Part shown: positions 22,276-36,100 of the stretch, piece after piece
Layout: every line of letters begins with the position of its first letter
Numbering within the stretch: position 1 is the stretch's first letter
NCBI GenBank assembly: GCA_037179335.1
Contig: JAKZHN010000001.1
Coordinates: 1,736,001-1,800,000 of the forward strand
From: Cyclaneusma minus
Taxonomy: Eukaryota > Ascomycota > Leotiomycetes > Marthamycetales > Marthamycetaceae
Reading direction: 5' to 3'
DNA length: 64,000 nt
Notes under the pieces: model-generated
What the model saw: only the letters and a program-made list of their open reading frames with translations
What the model was told of the DNA's origin: nothing
Database searches by the model: none
Translations under genes and position numbers: made by a program

Positions 22276-24311
22276 TTACTTCCTGTTCTTAGGCTGAGCG
22301 AGCATGTTGAGACGGGTCATGCTCAAAAAGTTTCGAACTTTGGAAGGGTTCTTGGTTGGACTCTTGCTCGGGGACTTGATCGATGACTTGTTGACGAGGT
22401 TGGGAGCCATGAGCATCTCGCCTTCCGGCACACTGGGCTTCTGCTTCTTGGGGGACGGAGTGGGCATCTCGGACTCTCCCTCATCGTCAGAATCAACACG
22501 GCGGCGCTTCTTGTTTGGCATGCCGTGTGGTACTGAAGGCAGAAGCTTGACATTCTCCTTGTTGCCCTCTGGAAAGCTGCCAGGCATCGACTGAGGAGCA
22601 ACACTCTGTCGAACTGCGCGGATGCTCGCTTGTCCTGGAGAGGAGCCGAAGCCGGTGGGAGAAGCACCGAAATCGATGGTCTTCTCACTCCTGAACGTGA
22701 ACTCACCCGGGATGGAGGGCTTGCGAGCCTCTGCCTTGGCTTGCTGAGGAGGCTGAGGCAAAGGACGAGCAACAGGGAGTGTAGGGTAGTCAACCTCCAT
22801 TGCAGAGCTCTTAGTGGTCGTGGTAGATTTGCCACGGTGGTGACCGGCGCCGAGCTGCATGCTTGACTTGGCACGAGGAATACCCGACTTCAGAATACCA
22901 TGAGGCTTCATAGGCGATGGTGAGTTCTGTGACGGAACATCTTTGGCCGCATCTTTGGCCGTGACATCCGGTGTAAAGTTAACATGCTTAGCCTTAAGAT
23001 TCTCAGCATGTCGAGGAGTAGCAGGCACAGAAGGAAGCTCCTTGCCAAGGTTGGGCTTGCTTGGGCTTCTGGCCAAAGCGGGGATGGATGAAGGCTTGGC
23101 AGAGGCATCAAGAGGACGAGGCAAGATGGATTTGATACTATCAAGCTTTTCGGGAGGCGGTAGGAACTTGTGCGAGGATTCGGACTTGGTCAATTTGGAA
23201 AGATTGTTGGTTGTGGCCGACTTCGTCAATGTTCGAGGAGTGCTAAGCAGGTTGGGCTTCGAAGCAGATTTGGCGAAAGTTGGGATCTGAGTGGTCTGCT
23301 TTCTGACAATGGTCGCCTTGGCACGAGATGAGACTGTAGGAGTGGTGACGGAAGTTGGAAGGCCAGATCTGGGGCGGCTCGGAGTAGCAGCCGTTGCCTC
23401 AGTCTCTTCATGTCGAGACACAGGCCTTCTCGAAGATGTATCATCCTCCACACGTTGCCGAGCACGCTTAGCTGGTGCAGTGTTCTCAAGTCTTCCAGAT
23501 GTGGCTGAGCCATCAGCACTGCCCTTGCTACTTGGACGTTCGTCCAGCTTGGCATTGGATCCAGATCGCTTCAGCGACTTAGCTTCGGGCGGATGTTGGC
23601 GAGCAGGCTGAGCTCTGAACGAAGAGGGATGGTTGGCAATCGAGTCCATCTTATTGAACTCGGCCATGTGGACATCGCTGAATCTGCCAGCCCTGCCCTT
23701 GGGCCGAGCAATCTTTCGGCCACTCATGTGAATGGAGTCAACCACGCCAGTTCTTTGACTTTCTTCCTTCTCAGCAGCCATCTTTGCCTTGATACGGAGA
23801 GCCTCTTCACGGATCTCGTCCATCATTCGCTGAGCTTCAGGGCCAAGCTGAGGAGCTGGATGGGCGAACTTGAAATCGAAGGTATCGCTCGTTGGTAGTT
23901 TCGAGGGCGTGGTCTGGCTGAGACCCGACGGCTGGCCCTTGGTGGGCTTGATATCGGTGAAGCCCAGCTGCAATCCATCATCGGGTTTCTCGGTGGTGCT
24001 CTTGTGGGCATGGCTAGGGTGCATCGCCTCGCGAGCTGGCTTGGGACGACCAGCAGTCGCCGGAGTTCGTGGAACCATGGGGGAAGACACAATGGCATTC
24101 ATCGATTGCATAACTTGAGCGGGGCTTTCATCGCGCTCAGCAACGGAGGAGAGGGTTCGGAAGGCGTCGGTGCTCGGCTAGATGGCAGGGAATGTTAGGC
24201 TCTGCGCAGCTGAAAGGCGTGTTTCGAGGGAACGTGTCTGTTTACCTTTTGGCCGGGGGTTTGCGCGCTGCCTCGCAGACGAGCTGAGCGACGACGAGGA
24301 GTCGACGACAT
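22276..24311 (-). CDS. Basic Ser/Pro-rich protein, probably nuclear
   Basis: Two exons on the minus strand, 24311-24246 and 24177-22276, encode 655 residues. Exon 1 gives MSSTPRRRSARLRGSAQTPG; the 68-nt intron has donor GTAAAC and acceptor TAG in phase 0, and exon 2 continues PSTDAFRTLSSVAERDE. An alternative start at the ATG at 24111 would lose the Arg-rich N-terminus. No enzyme domain is seen. There are many SP/TP and S-K-P-N-L repeats, a helical stretch near residues 130-160 (MMDEIREEALRIKAKMAAEK), a KHVNF motif, and a bipartite-type nuclear signal (NKKRRRVDSDDEGE, then SPKKQK). This pattern fits a cell-cycle-phosphorylated chromatin or microtubule protein, which is inference only. The transposon block begins 296 bp upstream of its start. 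Confidence 0.82.
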
Positions 24312-24607
24312 GTTGGTTGATGCGCAGGGTGGAATGAGCGATGGTGGTCAATTGGGAGGGAGGTAGTGGTGATTTTAAAAAGTGTGGGGTATGGAGGTTG
24401 AGCTGAGCCTCTCTGGTGCTGGTGTTGAGTGTGCGGCTCCCTGAGACCCTTTGTTTACAGTATGACGACTTGGCCCAAGCTCCCACGCCTTGTGTGCCTT
24501 ATTATCCAGGCACGAGTATCGCTACCACCAGACGTCCATGACTTCAAACTGGAAGCTCTGTGCTTTTGACCCGCGGGAGAAATTTAATCCCATTTGAAAT
24601 ATATATA
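24312..24607 (-). promoter_or_regulatory. Short promoter next to transposon block
   Basis: Only 296 bp of normal-composition sequence separate the start codon at 24311 from the terminal inverted repeat at 24608. It must hold at least the core promoter. RIP-like AT drift is not seen here. An 8-bp TATATATA at 24600-24607 abuts the inverted repeat and may be a target duplication. Confidence 0.5.
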
Positions 24608-24716
24608 GGGAATGGCTAAATCGCTCCTGGGATTTTAAAATCGCGGAAAAAAATTCCCGGATTGGGAATAGCGCAGCCGCAAAGCAGTGGCCCGTGCGCC
24701 GCCCCGGAATAAAATT
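24608..24716 (+). repeat. Left terminal inverted repeat (109 bp)
   Basis: It matches the reverse complement of 51669-51777 with about six to eight differences over 109 bp. It is GC-rich in its inner third and carries the perfect palindrome GATTTTAAAATC. Two of the differences are the G-to-A type. Confidence 0.88.
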
Positions 24717-24836
24717 TACAATTTAATTAATAAAAATCTGTAAATTAGCGTTTTTAAATCGGATTTTTAGTTTTTATAAAACTAAGAATTTTATAATTAT
24801 AAATATATAAAATTTATATAATTATTTAAAACATTG

Positions 24837-25064
24837 TGTTTGACCAGCTGCAGAAAAAGCCTTAGGCACCCATGGATAGCCATGGTGGCCCGTGCCCACG
24901 CAGCTAGCGCAGCGCTGTCGCTAGCGCTAAAAGCCGGGAATGGCTTTAAGAAAAGCGCCGGTAATAAGCTAGCCTTTCTTTTTTAAATACAATTAATAAA
25001 TATACTAATAATCCTAAATTATATATGCATTTTATTTTATTTATTTACTTTTAATAAATTAATA
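24837..25064 (+). repeat. 5' LTR of outer Copia-like element
   Basis: It begins TGTTTGACCAGCTGCAG. The first half keeps GC-rich sequence; the second half is AT-rich through RIP-type change. Its closest relative in the window is 51255-51481, not the other two LTR copies. Confidence 0.75.
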
Positions 25065-25392
25065 TTAGTTAGCGTTTTCTTTATTAAAAATAGCAAATTC
25101 GCAAAATTATTTTTTAAAAAAAACGCGCAAACGCAATTACACTAATTAATTCTTTTAAAAAAGCGCAAGATTTTAAAATTCCGCAGATTTTAATAATAAA
25201 TAATTAAAATACAATACCAGTTTTTATTTGCTTTATTTAAAAGCCGCGTTCTACCACGGCTATTTATTGCTTTTAAATATACCGTTAAGAAACCCCTGCA
25301 CGCCTAGCTTTTATTTTATATCTTTCAGCCCCGTAATAATAATAAATTGCATTTTTTATTCCCAGCTTTATTTTAAAAACTCCAGCTCAATT

Positions 25393-25609
25393 TGTCACAC
25401 GGGGCCGAGAAAGACGCCCTGCGGGCACCCCACAAGGCACGTGCGTTAGATGTGCGCAAGAGACGAGCGTTGCTTATTAAGGAAGCTAAGCGAGGCTTTT
25501 AGTATTTTGCCAAATTATTGCTTTTTAAAAAAGGCAGCGGCTATTTTTTATAATTAAAAAATATATATAATATATTTTATTTACCAATTTATTTTTAACC
25601 ATTATAATA
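25393..25609 (+). repeat. 5' LTR of Gypsy-1
   Basis: 217 bp. The outer (left) half is GC-rich and well preserved, while the inner half is AT-rich. Its closing bases ATTATAATA correspond to the less mutated ATTGTGACA of the 3' LTR, all differences being C-to-T or G-to-A. Confidence 0.88.
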
Positions 25610-26699
25610 AAATAGCCGCTTTTATTTTAAAAAGCAATAATTTGGCAAAATAATAATTATTTAATTTATTAGCCGCAAATTTAATAACAATCTTATTTAT
25701 AAATTTTTTATTAAAAGCCTTAAAAACCAATTTTGCTTAATTTTAAAAAAGCTTAATATTGGTAACGGCGCCGGCAAAACCTATATACCAATTTAAAAAA
25801 TTATATTCAATAAAGGCAATAATGCATTTATTAATGGTGCTAATAAAAATGCTATTATTATTAATAATTAAGGCGCCTTAATCCAAGATATAAATATGCC
25901 GTATAAAAGCAAAATTAATTAAGCTTTTATTTCTATCTTAATTTAAGGCTAAGCAAATTTAAATTTTAATAATTTTGCAATTATTTACTAAATTATTTAA
26001 AGATTTAAAGCTAAAAACAATTGCAAAATTGCAAATTAAAATTATAACCCTTATTTATAAATATAATCCGCCTAGCTTAAATTCTAATAATAAATAATCG
26101 TTTGCCAAAAAAATTATATATGTAAAAATCATTATATATTAAATATTAAATTAGATTATATATATAAATTATATAAATATTATAAATAATTTAATTGCCT
26201 ATACAATTATTTTAATATACAATTTTATTTTATTTTCTTAAAGAATAATATAATTTATATTTATTATATTTTAATTATATTTAAAAGCCGCATATATATT
26301 ATATAATAGTATTATTAAATAAATTATAAATTAAAAAAGGTTTTATAAAAAGAATTTGAAAATTTAATATTAGAAATAATAAATATAGAACAATAATATA
26401 TATTATATATATTAAACCAATTTGCTAAAAAGGCTTAAAAAATTAATCTTTTTTATTATAAAATGGAGATTTTATTTTTTTATATAAAAAATATATTTTT
26501 TATATTTTTTAATAATTAATTTATTTTTAAGCTTTATAATAATATCAAATAGGATTTTATTTTTTAATAAAACAACCAATTATAAATTAATATATAATAT
26601 ATATTTAATATAGCCGGGAATATTAAATATAAAAATAAGCCCAATTTTTAATTTGAAACCCGGAATATATTTGATATAAAGGATTTAAAAAAGCATTGC

Positions 26700-29600
26700 A
26701 ATAACTATAATAGATTATAAAATCTATATAATATTTTAAATAATAATATAGCAATTTAATACCAGCTTAATTATAAAAGCAAAAAAAAATTACTATTAAA
26801 ATAAATATTAATAATATAGCCAAAATTAATGCTAGCTTTTTTATACCTTAATTGCGGTTTTAATAATTATAATTTATTTAATTGCATTTATAAAAAAGAG
26901 GTGTATTAGAATTGCCAAAAATTTGAACATATAGCCTATAAATATAAACAGCCTGGTAATAGAGTATATATTCCAAATGGTAATAGCTTTAACGGCCGTA
27001 AAAAAAAGGCCAATTATATAAAAATGGTTTTAATTATAGCTAAAATTAAAATAGTTATAATTAAAATAAATATAATTAAAATCCATTTATAAAAATTATA
27101 AATAAAACCCTTAATTTTATAAGCTATAAATATAAATATAATAACCAAGAAAAAAAAGTTGCTAATAATTATCCAATTTAACAATTTCCTTATAAAATAA
27201 AAGCGTATAGTAATTAATTATTTAATTGCAACTAATATTTAAAATATAGTTTCCGCTTGTGCCTTTATTAACAATGGATTAAATAAAGACTTTGTATTAT
27301 TAATATTTATAAAAAAATAAAAATGGGTTAACATATATATATAATTTTTATAATTTTTTTTAATAAAAATTAAATAAAAATTAAATAAAATTATAATTTT
27401 TTTATTAAAATCCTTAATAATAAAGGTAATATAAAAAACCAAAGCATTAAAATATATAAAATACCTATATAATTTATTTTTCAATTTATTTTAGCTTAAA
27501 TAAGCAAATAATAAATATTATAATTAGGCTAAAACCAATTTTATTTATAAACGCCAAATCAAATATAAAATTATTGCTTAAAATAAGCTAAAAAAAAACT
27601 AAAAGAGAAAAATATAGTAGTTTATACTTTAAATATAAAATATAAAAAATTATTATATATAAAAATTATTATATATAAAAGCTGGAAATATAATATTAAA
27701 TTATATAAGATAGCATTTAATAAAACAAATGAAAAGCTGATTTTTATAAAAAATGCTATAAACCTAAATAAAACCCCTATTATATATATATTAGGCAAAA
27801 TACCAAAATTTTGGCAAAATAAAACTGGACTCTAATATACTTTTAAAGCTGTAAATTATTAAGCATTAAAAATACCTATAAAAATATGCATTAAAATAAA
27901 AATAAAAATAAAAACGAAAAAATAGAATATAAGAAATTAAAAAAACTAGGCTATTTTAATAATATTTTTAATATAATAAAAGCTGGTATATTATCCGTAT
28001 ATTTTAATTAGAATTATATTATAAAAACTAAAACAAATTTATTTTATTAGCTTATTTATAAGCTATTTAAAAAATAGCTAATTATATTAAAGAAATATCT
28101 TAATAATATGCTAATAAAAGGCTGGATTTATAAATTGAAGAGCCTAATAAAAGCCCCTATATTATTTATACTTTTTAAAAAATAATAGCTTATATTTATA
28201 TATTAATTATTAAAAATCGCTATTTACTTTTCTTAATTAATAAGTTTTTAACTAAATTAGAAAAAGCTAAAATTTTTATTAAGCTAGAGTTTAAAAATAT
28301 ATACTACAAAGTTTATATATAAAATAAAAATAAATAAAAGCCAGCATTTTATATAAAATATAGCTATTTTAAATATTTGGTAATGCCATTTAAATTGGTA
28401 AATATACCAATTATATTTTAAATTTATATAAATATAGTATTTAAAGAGGTTCTAAATATTATTATAATAGTTTATTATAATAATATTTTAATTTATTTAA
28501 AAAACCCTAATAAATATAATGAATATATAAAAACCGTATTTAAAAAGCTATAAAAATACTTTTTCTTTATAAAAAAGAGTAAATATAAATTCGGAGTAAA
28601 TAAGGTTTTATTTTTAGACCTTATAATTAAAACAAAATGGTATATATATAAAATTTAAAAAAATATGTAGTATTTAAAAATAGCATATACCAATTATATA
28701 TATAAAATTGCAATTGTTTTTAAAATAAGCTAATTTCTATAAGCGACTAATTTTAAAATATAGCAAAATTGTGCTATTTATAATTAATTTGCTTATTAAG
28801 AATATATATAAATAAAAAGGCCTATTTAAATAGCCTTTAAAAATATAAAAGGCTTTTTAATGCATTAAAAATATATTTGCAAATAAGTTAGTATTATAAT
28901 ATTTTAATTTTATAAAGCATTTATAAATTATATATAATGCTTTTAAATTTATAGTATTAGGGATTTTAAAGCAATTTAAAACCTTGGATAACCCAATATA
29001 ATATTATTAGTATTTAATAGCCTTTTGGTTTTACAAGCTAATCAATATAAAATTAATATACCAAATATATAATACTAAATTGCTTGCAATTATGAAATTC
29101 TTTTAATATTAAAGGCAATATATTAAAAATATATATTATAAAATTTAGATATTTTTAAATTATAATAAATTATATTATTTTATAAATATAAAAAAGCTTG
29201 ATATATATTAAATAAAATAGGCTATAAAATTAAAGCCTTACAATTTTAATATTAAATATATTACAAAAATTAAAAATCCCGCTAATTCCCTATTTTATAA
29301 GCCAAATTATAAAAAAGCAATAAAAGATGCTTAATTAAAAATATTAAAAACGCTTTTACCTATATTATAGCAAAAGCTCCGCCACTTATTTAATTATGCT
29401 TTAAATATACAGTTTTTAAAAAATATAGCTGCTTTTATAAATATAGCAATTGCATTTTAATTAAAACTATCAAACCAGAAACTTAATATTATACGCTTTA
29501 TTTATATATTATAAATACAAATTTTTAAATAAAAAGCTATATTTTATTTAAGCTATAAAAACCTAAAAGCCGGAATAATTCAAATAAGCTTTATAATTAT

Positions 29601-30966
29601 TTTTAAATTTTAAGAAAATGATAAATATATAATAGAAATATAAAAACAATTTATATTATATAAAAATAAATAATAATAATTTAAAAACAATATATTATAT
29701 AAAAAAGGCAAATTATATATTCCCGTAATAAATATATTATATAATAAATTCCTATATATTTATTATAATAGCAAATTAATAAACCATTTTAAAATAAACT
29801 AAATATTAATTTTAATTTATTGCAAATATTATTAACCAAATATAAAAATCAAAATATAGAATTATATATATAATTGCTATATTTGCAAATAAAACAAAAC
29901 CCGTTAATAAATATTTTATAATTAATTATAAGTTTTACTTTTAGCCAATAAGCTATAAATTTATTTATTATAAAATTTTATTATAAAATTATTTAAATTA
30001 TAATATATAAATAAAATATACAATATCATTTTGGTAATAATAAATCGCTATATTAAGGCTATATAATTTATATATATAATTTAAAATATTAATACGCAAT
30101 TTCTAATAAAATTATTTTTTGATAAAATTGTCCGTTTTATAGAAATTTTTAAAACTATTATATTTAATTATAGCTTTATATTTATTAATATATTATAAAA
30201 AGCATTTTGCCACAAATTTTATATGATATATAAATATAATATAATATTTGATTTTTAAACGGATAAATAAATAAAGCAAATAAACCAAATTCTAAAAACC
30301 TATATATAATATTGCTATAATAATAAAAAAGTCAATTTGGCAATTTAATTAGCTATAATAGAGTTTGCTTATAATAGTATAAAATAAAAAATATTAAAAG
30401 AAATTTCTTTTTTTATAATATATAAATATTATTTATAAATTAGCATTAATCCCTTTATATAATTTATAAAAATAAAGGTGCCTAATATAAAAAAGCAAAA
30501 AAATAAATATAATATAATAAATATACGCTATTATAAAAACTGCGAAAATGCCATTAACAAATATATAAAATAATATATAAAAAAGCATAAAATTATAAAC
30601 TTTAATAAAAAGGACTGGGTTTTTCTATTTATTAAAAATATACGCTTTGAGGCTAAAAAGATAATAAAGAAATATATAAACCCTTTTTTTATTATTAAGA
30701 AAATAAAAGCCTAAGCTTATTATTTAAAATTTTTATCCAGATTTTAAATGAAAAAATTATATAACGTTTTTTATATCAGCCTTTTAAAATTAGCTAAAAT
30801 ACCCCAAAATGGTATATATAAACCGTATTTTATAAATTTTAAAAACCCTAAAAATAACCAAAAATGGAAAGTCGAAAAACTCGTGGTATATAAAAAAATA
30901 AAGACGGTTAGCGTATATTTTATATATATTAAAAAGGCTCAAATTAGAATTAGGACCAAATATTAA
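26700..30966 (+). pseudogene. Gypsy-1 gag-pol relic (zinc knuckle, RT, integrase, chromodomain)
   Basis: In successive frames, with many stops, one sees: a CX2CX4HX4C knuckle near 26903-26944, in which two Cys codons are now TAT and one Trp codon TAG; the RT segment MPFxLVN near 28383; a degraded YxDD box near 28470 with both Asp codons now AAT; the integrase HHCC region around 29760-29900; and an open stretch 30748-30966 starting MKKLYNVFYISLLKLAKIPQ, which matches the linker before a chromodomain, then a degraded chromodomain. The order is typical of fungal chromoviruses. The changes are of RIP type. Confidence 0.8.
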
Positions 30967-32926
30967 TTTAAAAAAACCTTAAAAACACCCCAATAATTTT
31001 AAGCAAATTCATTAAAAAAACATTAAAACTAGATTATAATAATAATAATAAAATTATAAAAAAGACGCAGGCTTTAAAAAAATACCAAAAGGCCAATTCT
31101 AGCCTTATATTTAAATAAAAAATATTTAACTATATATAATATTAAGCAAAAATAAAAACAAAAATATTTAAAATATAAGAATATAAATTTAATTACTTTG
31201 TTATATTTTAAATTAAGCTAATTCGAGTTATATTTTATAAAAAAAATAAGTTAAAAAGTCGGAAATTAGGCAAAAGCTTAATTTAATTAAAGATTATATA
31301 ATATGCAAATAAAATTATAAATCCCGTATATTAAATAACCCAACCAAAACAAATATTATATAAAAATAAACCCAATTAGCAAAATCAAAAAATTTATAAT
31401 ATTTCCAAACCCCAATTTATATATACTAAATTTATAGCTCCTATATTTTATACTATATTATTAGAAACCCGGTTCTTTTTTTATATTAAATAAAATATTA
31501 TTAAAAAAATGGTTAAAATTATAATTTATTTATATTTTAATTAAATATATATAAAAAATGGAAAATAGATTTATTAAATAATATTATATATTATATATTA
31601 TATATATTAAAATATAAATTATAAACATAATTTTAATCAAGGCTATTACCGCAGCTATAATATTTTTGAATATAATATATATTTTATATTTTTAAAAAAC
31701 ACAAATTTTAGAGCAATTTTTTTAGCCGCCTTTATATTATTCTTTAATCGGGTTAATCTTTTATTATAATTGGTATATTGGTTTTTAAAAAAAAACCTGG
31801 ACTTTGGTATAATAACCGCAATAAAGCATAAGGGCATTATAAGCTATATTAAATAAGGGAATTTAAATAACGGGGATTTATAAAATAATAAATTAATTGG
31901 TAAAAAAAAGAAAAAGCCAGTTATAAATTTATTATATAATAAAAGGGTTTATAACTATTATAATAATAGCCGTATTCAAAATTATTTATAACCCAGCTAT
32001 AAATATTAAAGGTTTTATAAAAAAGGTTTAAATAAAAGCTTTATATATAATAAATATAAATGCGAATTTAAAATATAAATAGAGGCTTAATAAAAGCGTA
32101 ATTTAAATTTTATAACAGAATCGCAAACTTAGTATTATTATTATTATTATAAATAAAACCTTTATTATATAGAATTTAAAATAAACTACCATTAAAATTT
32201 TATATTTTATAATTAGAAATATTAGGGGCTATAATATTTAAAAAAAATGGCCTAATTTATATTAAAAGCGCATATATTAAAAAATCCTTATAAAAGCAAT
32301 AATAAAAAGTTTAATAAAAATAAAAAGGCCTGCTTTATATAAATAAAGTCACGGTAAAATTAAATATAATTGCTATAAAAAAAAGATATTAAAAAAAAGG
32401 AAAAACCCTAAAATTTGCCAAGAAAGCCAAAAAAGATCTATATTAAAAATGCAATTAAAGGTTGATATACCATTATTTCAATAAATATATAATATATAAA
32501 AAAGAAACAAAAAAATAAAAAAAAACCCTAAAACCAATTATTTAAAATAAGCTGCCGCTATATTAATCTTTTGGCATTTATAAAAAAAGTATATATAAAA
32601 GCTAATATAATGTATATAAAGCCAATAAAAATAATAAAATCGTAATAAATTTTAATATAAGAAAATAAAAATTTGAAATAATAAAAACAATTAAATAAGA
32701 GTTTAAAATCGATTTAATAATAAATAATGCAAGCTATATATTAAAAATTGAGGCTTTAAAAATTAGGCAATAATAAATTTAAAAGTGGTTATTAATAATA
32801 GCGAACTAATAAAAGCCTACCAATTTACGCGGCCAAAATAAAAAGCCGAAATTAATAACCAAAGCCAAATATCGGACCACCAAAAAGCGAGAGTCCGCAC
32901 TTGGGAGCTCCGGAGCCTAAAATTAT
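30967..32926 (+). other. 3' non-pol region of Gypsy-1
   Basis: About 2 kb lies between the chromodomain relic and the 3' LTR, longer than usual for this class. Gypsy-2 has a homologous segment (about 39.3-41.3 kb, reversed). A minus-strand frame at 31655-31837 (starting MPLCFIAVIIPKSRFFFKNQ) stays open for 60 codons and could be the relic of an extra antisense gene. I do not recognise it. Confidence 0.45.
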
Positions 32927-32940
32927 AAAGGGGGGAATAA
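32927..32940 (+). promoter_or_regulatory. Polypurine tract of Gypsy-1
   Basis: AAAGGGGGGAATAA lies one base before the 3' LTR, where plus-strand DNA synthesis is primed in LTR retrotransposons. Confidence 0.75.
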
Positions 32941-32941
32941 T

Positions 32942-33166
32942 TATTATATAGGACCAAAAAGGACACCTTGCAGGCACCTTATAAAGCATATATATTAAAG
33001 GTATATAGGGAATAAGCGTTGTTTACTAAAAAAGCTAAATAAGGCTTTTAGCACATTGTATTTAGGCGTTGCTATTCTTACTTAAGAAAGGCAGCGGCTA
33101 TTTTTTATAGCTAAGGAATACGTATAACGCACCCCATTTGCCAATCTATTTTTGACCATTGTGACA
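32942..33166 (+). repeat. 3' LTR of Gypsy-1
   Basis: 225 bp. The outer (right) half is well preserved and ends ATTGTGACA; the inner half carries RIP-type changes, for example TATTATATAGGACC where the 5' LTR has TGTCACACGGGGCC. Confidence 0.88.
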
Positions 33167-33171
33167 CAATT

Positions 33172-36100
33172 TAAATTAAATTATACCTAAATTTAATTTA
33201 TTTAAATTCATATTTTTTATTTAAATTTATATTCCCCAAATTTGCCCTAGCTTTAAACTTCCATTAAGCAAAAGCTTAAAACAAGCCTAGCGCCCCCATT
33301 TAGCATTTAAAAAGTCTTATACCCAACTAATATAATTTGGCAGCTGCGCAATTGCTTAATATACCCTTAATTACTTTATTTATTTTCTTTTAAAACAAAT
33401 TATTCTACAATACCCTATTCGTTTAATCTGCGCAATGAAACTTTATAATTATATTGCCATCCAATCTATATATACATATATATATATATATATTCCCAAT
33501 TTTATATTTCTAATATAAAGCTAAATTATATTTAAAAATACAATTCAATAAATTTTAATATAAAAAACCAAAAACTTATATTACTTTTATATCAAATGCA
33601 GTATTTTTAAATTAATATAAAAAAATTAATATAGCATTATAATATTATATTAAAATAAATTTAAAAACTAAAACTTTGATATATTTAAACTAGTATATTT
33701 AAAAATACACAAAACAATCAAGTTATTTCTCTATCGAAATGGCATTTTTATAAACAATTTAAAAAAACAAAAAATTAATTACTTTTTTATTTAATTTAGC
33801 AATAAAAAACAATTCATTACAGAATTAGCCAGCAATTAAATTAGCCAAAAAACAAATAAATATTAAATATCCCATTTTAAATGCAATTTTTAAAAGCATT
33901 TATAAAAAGCCTGCAAAGCTTTTTTCCAAAAAAAAAAGAAAATCAAACTCCAAAAACTAAAACTAATACTCCAAAAATTGCCAAATTCCTTTTAGCCAAA
34001 ATATAAAGCAAAATATTAAAAAAGCTAAATAAATTAAAAATTAATAAAAAATAAACAAACATTTTAAAAACGATTTTAAAATTATGTTAAATCATTTTTA
34101 ATTAAACTACTATTAATTGAATCATTTTTAAAAAATGCCTTATTTAAAAAAACCACACTAGGATGTTTTAAAATCCCTATAAAATCTAAGTTAACATCTA
34201 ATTATAAAATTCCACCAAATTTAAAAATATCCCGCTATTTGCTTCCAAAATCAAAATACTATTTTCAAAAATATTATATATTTTTTCGCTTTCTTTCTTT
34301 TTCTATTAACTTTTTTTTATTTGCTTATCAACTTTTTTATAAAATAAGAAACCCTGCATACTCGGATATAGAAAAAAAAATTATAAAATCATGTTTTTTT
34401 TAGCAAGGTATATTAGAAAAGAAACTGCTATAGCGGTAAAATATTTAATATTTTAAATACCAAATTTTAAAAATTCTATAATATATATGATAAAATTAGC
34501 GTTTCCTTAATAATATATACTATAATTTATTTTTATATATTAATTGGCAAAGCCCGAAAATACTATAACCGATTTATAGCCCGTTAAAAATTCTTTTTTA
34601 ATAAAATAATTAATTTTACAAAACTCAAATTTAAAATTAAAGCCAATAGAATAAAATATTAAAATCTAAAAATTAATATTAGCCTTTGCAAAGCTATTAT
34701 TAACAATTTAAGCAAATTGAAAATAAAATGCTTAAATTTAATATTTAATAATTTTTAAAAAATCCAGCTAAATTTTAATTTAAAATATCAATTAAATAAA
34801 ACTATTAAAAATTAGCTTTATTAAAGCATTTAAAACATTCCAAATTATAAATAAATACTTTCAAATCCATAGCCAAATTATAAAAGCCTGGCAATTTAAA
34901 TCCATTCCGCCATTTCCAATAAAATAAAAATCAATACCAGCACCATTTAATTCCACACCCATTTCGAATCCTGCAACCATAATCCAAAATCCAATTACTT
35001 ATTCTACCAAGCAGCTCTCTCCAGCCACTCCTTTTACCAGGCAGCCCCATTATTTTAATTTTAATACTCCCAAAATAAAAAAACTAATAAAAAACCAAGT
35101 TATTTAAACCAAATTCTAGCTAACCAATTCTACATTTATTATATTAATAAAAACATATATAATAGGAAATTTAATAGGAAATTTAAAAGAAATTTCAAGC
35201 AAAAGCTATATTATATTTATAGCAAACCAAATCATTTCTTTATCAAATATCCCAAAAATAAAAAAATGGAAAAATGGAAAAAATAAAAAAAGTCAAAAAA
35301 TAAAAAAAACGCCTTTTAATAAAAAGCATTATTATATCTTTTTATATAAAATTAAAAAAGCAAAATTATAAAAAACATAATCCTAATGATTAACAATTAA
35401 TAAAAAATACTATATATTTTACTAAAACTACACAGCTTTTTTAAGCCATTTAATTATCCATTTTTAAAAACAAAAAAAGCCTTTAATTAAATTTAAATTA
35501 TATTCTAAAACACTATATTTATTTATAATTGAAATCGGTATTCTGAAAGGTTAAGCCATTATAAAAATTCTTGCAAATATATAAATAGCCCATTTATTTA
35601 CTAACATATTCCTATTCAATCTATTTTATTTAAAAAATCCTATTTTTACAGCAAAGATTTTTAACATTTATAACCGCTATACCAAAGGCATTTTTTAAAG
35701 CATTTTTCCAAACAGCGGTGCGGCCAAAATATCATTTAGTAATATTGATTAATTCAAAGCTCTCCAAGCAATTACTCCTGGCCTAAAGGTTAAAATTATT
35801 TTTAAAGAAATCTTTAGCATTTGCTTTAAAAATAATAGCCCTAGCAAACCACTAGATATAGCTAATATTTAAATACTATTTAAAATAATCCCTTTTATTA
35901 TAGTAATCTTTTTTATAATATAAAATAAATAAATATCTATTACAATAATATAAAAAACACTATAATTTAAATAAATTTCAAAATGGCTATATTTATTAAA
36001 TAACGCCATTCGTAATTCTTATTTACTCCAGCCAAATTTAATAATAAAAACAAACTGTTAAATATTTAATTTTTTTTATAAAAACTAGGGCTATATTATT

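Larger units (their letters stand above)
25393..33166 (+). mobile_element. Gypsy-1: Ty3/Gypsy chromovirus, full length, RIP-inactivated
   Basis: The 7.8-kb element has LTRs at 25393-25609 and 32942-33166, both starting from TGTCACAC-type ends and closing in GTGACA-type ends. A perfect 5-bp target duplication CAATT lies at 25388-25392 and 33167-33171. A polypurine tract precedes the 3' LTR. Gag zinc knuckle, reverse transcriptase, integrase zinc finger and a chromodomain-like tail can be recognised in that order, as in Ty3/Gypsy chromoviruses. All are broken by stop codons. Confidence 0.88.
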
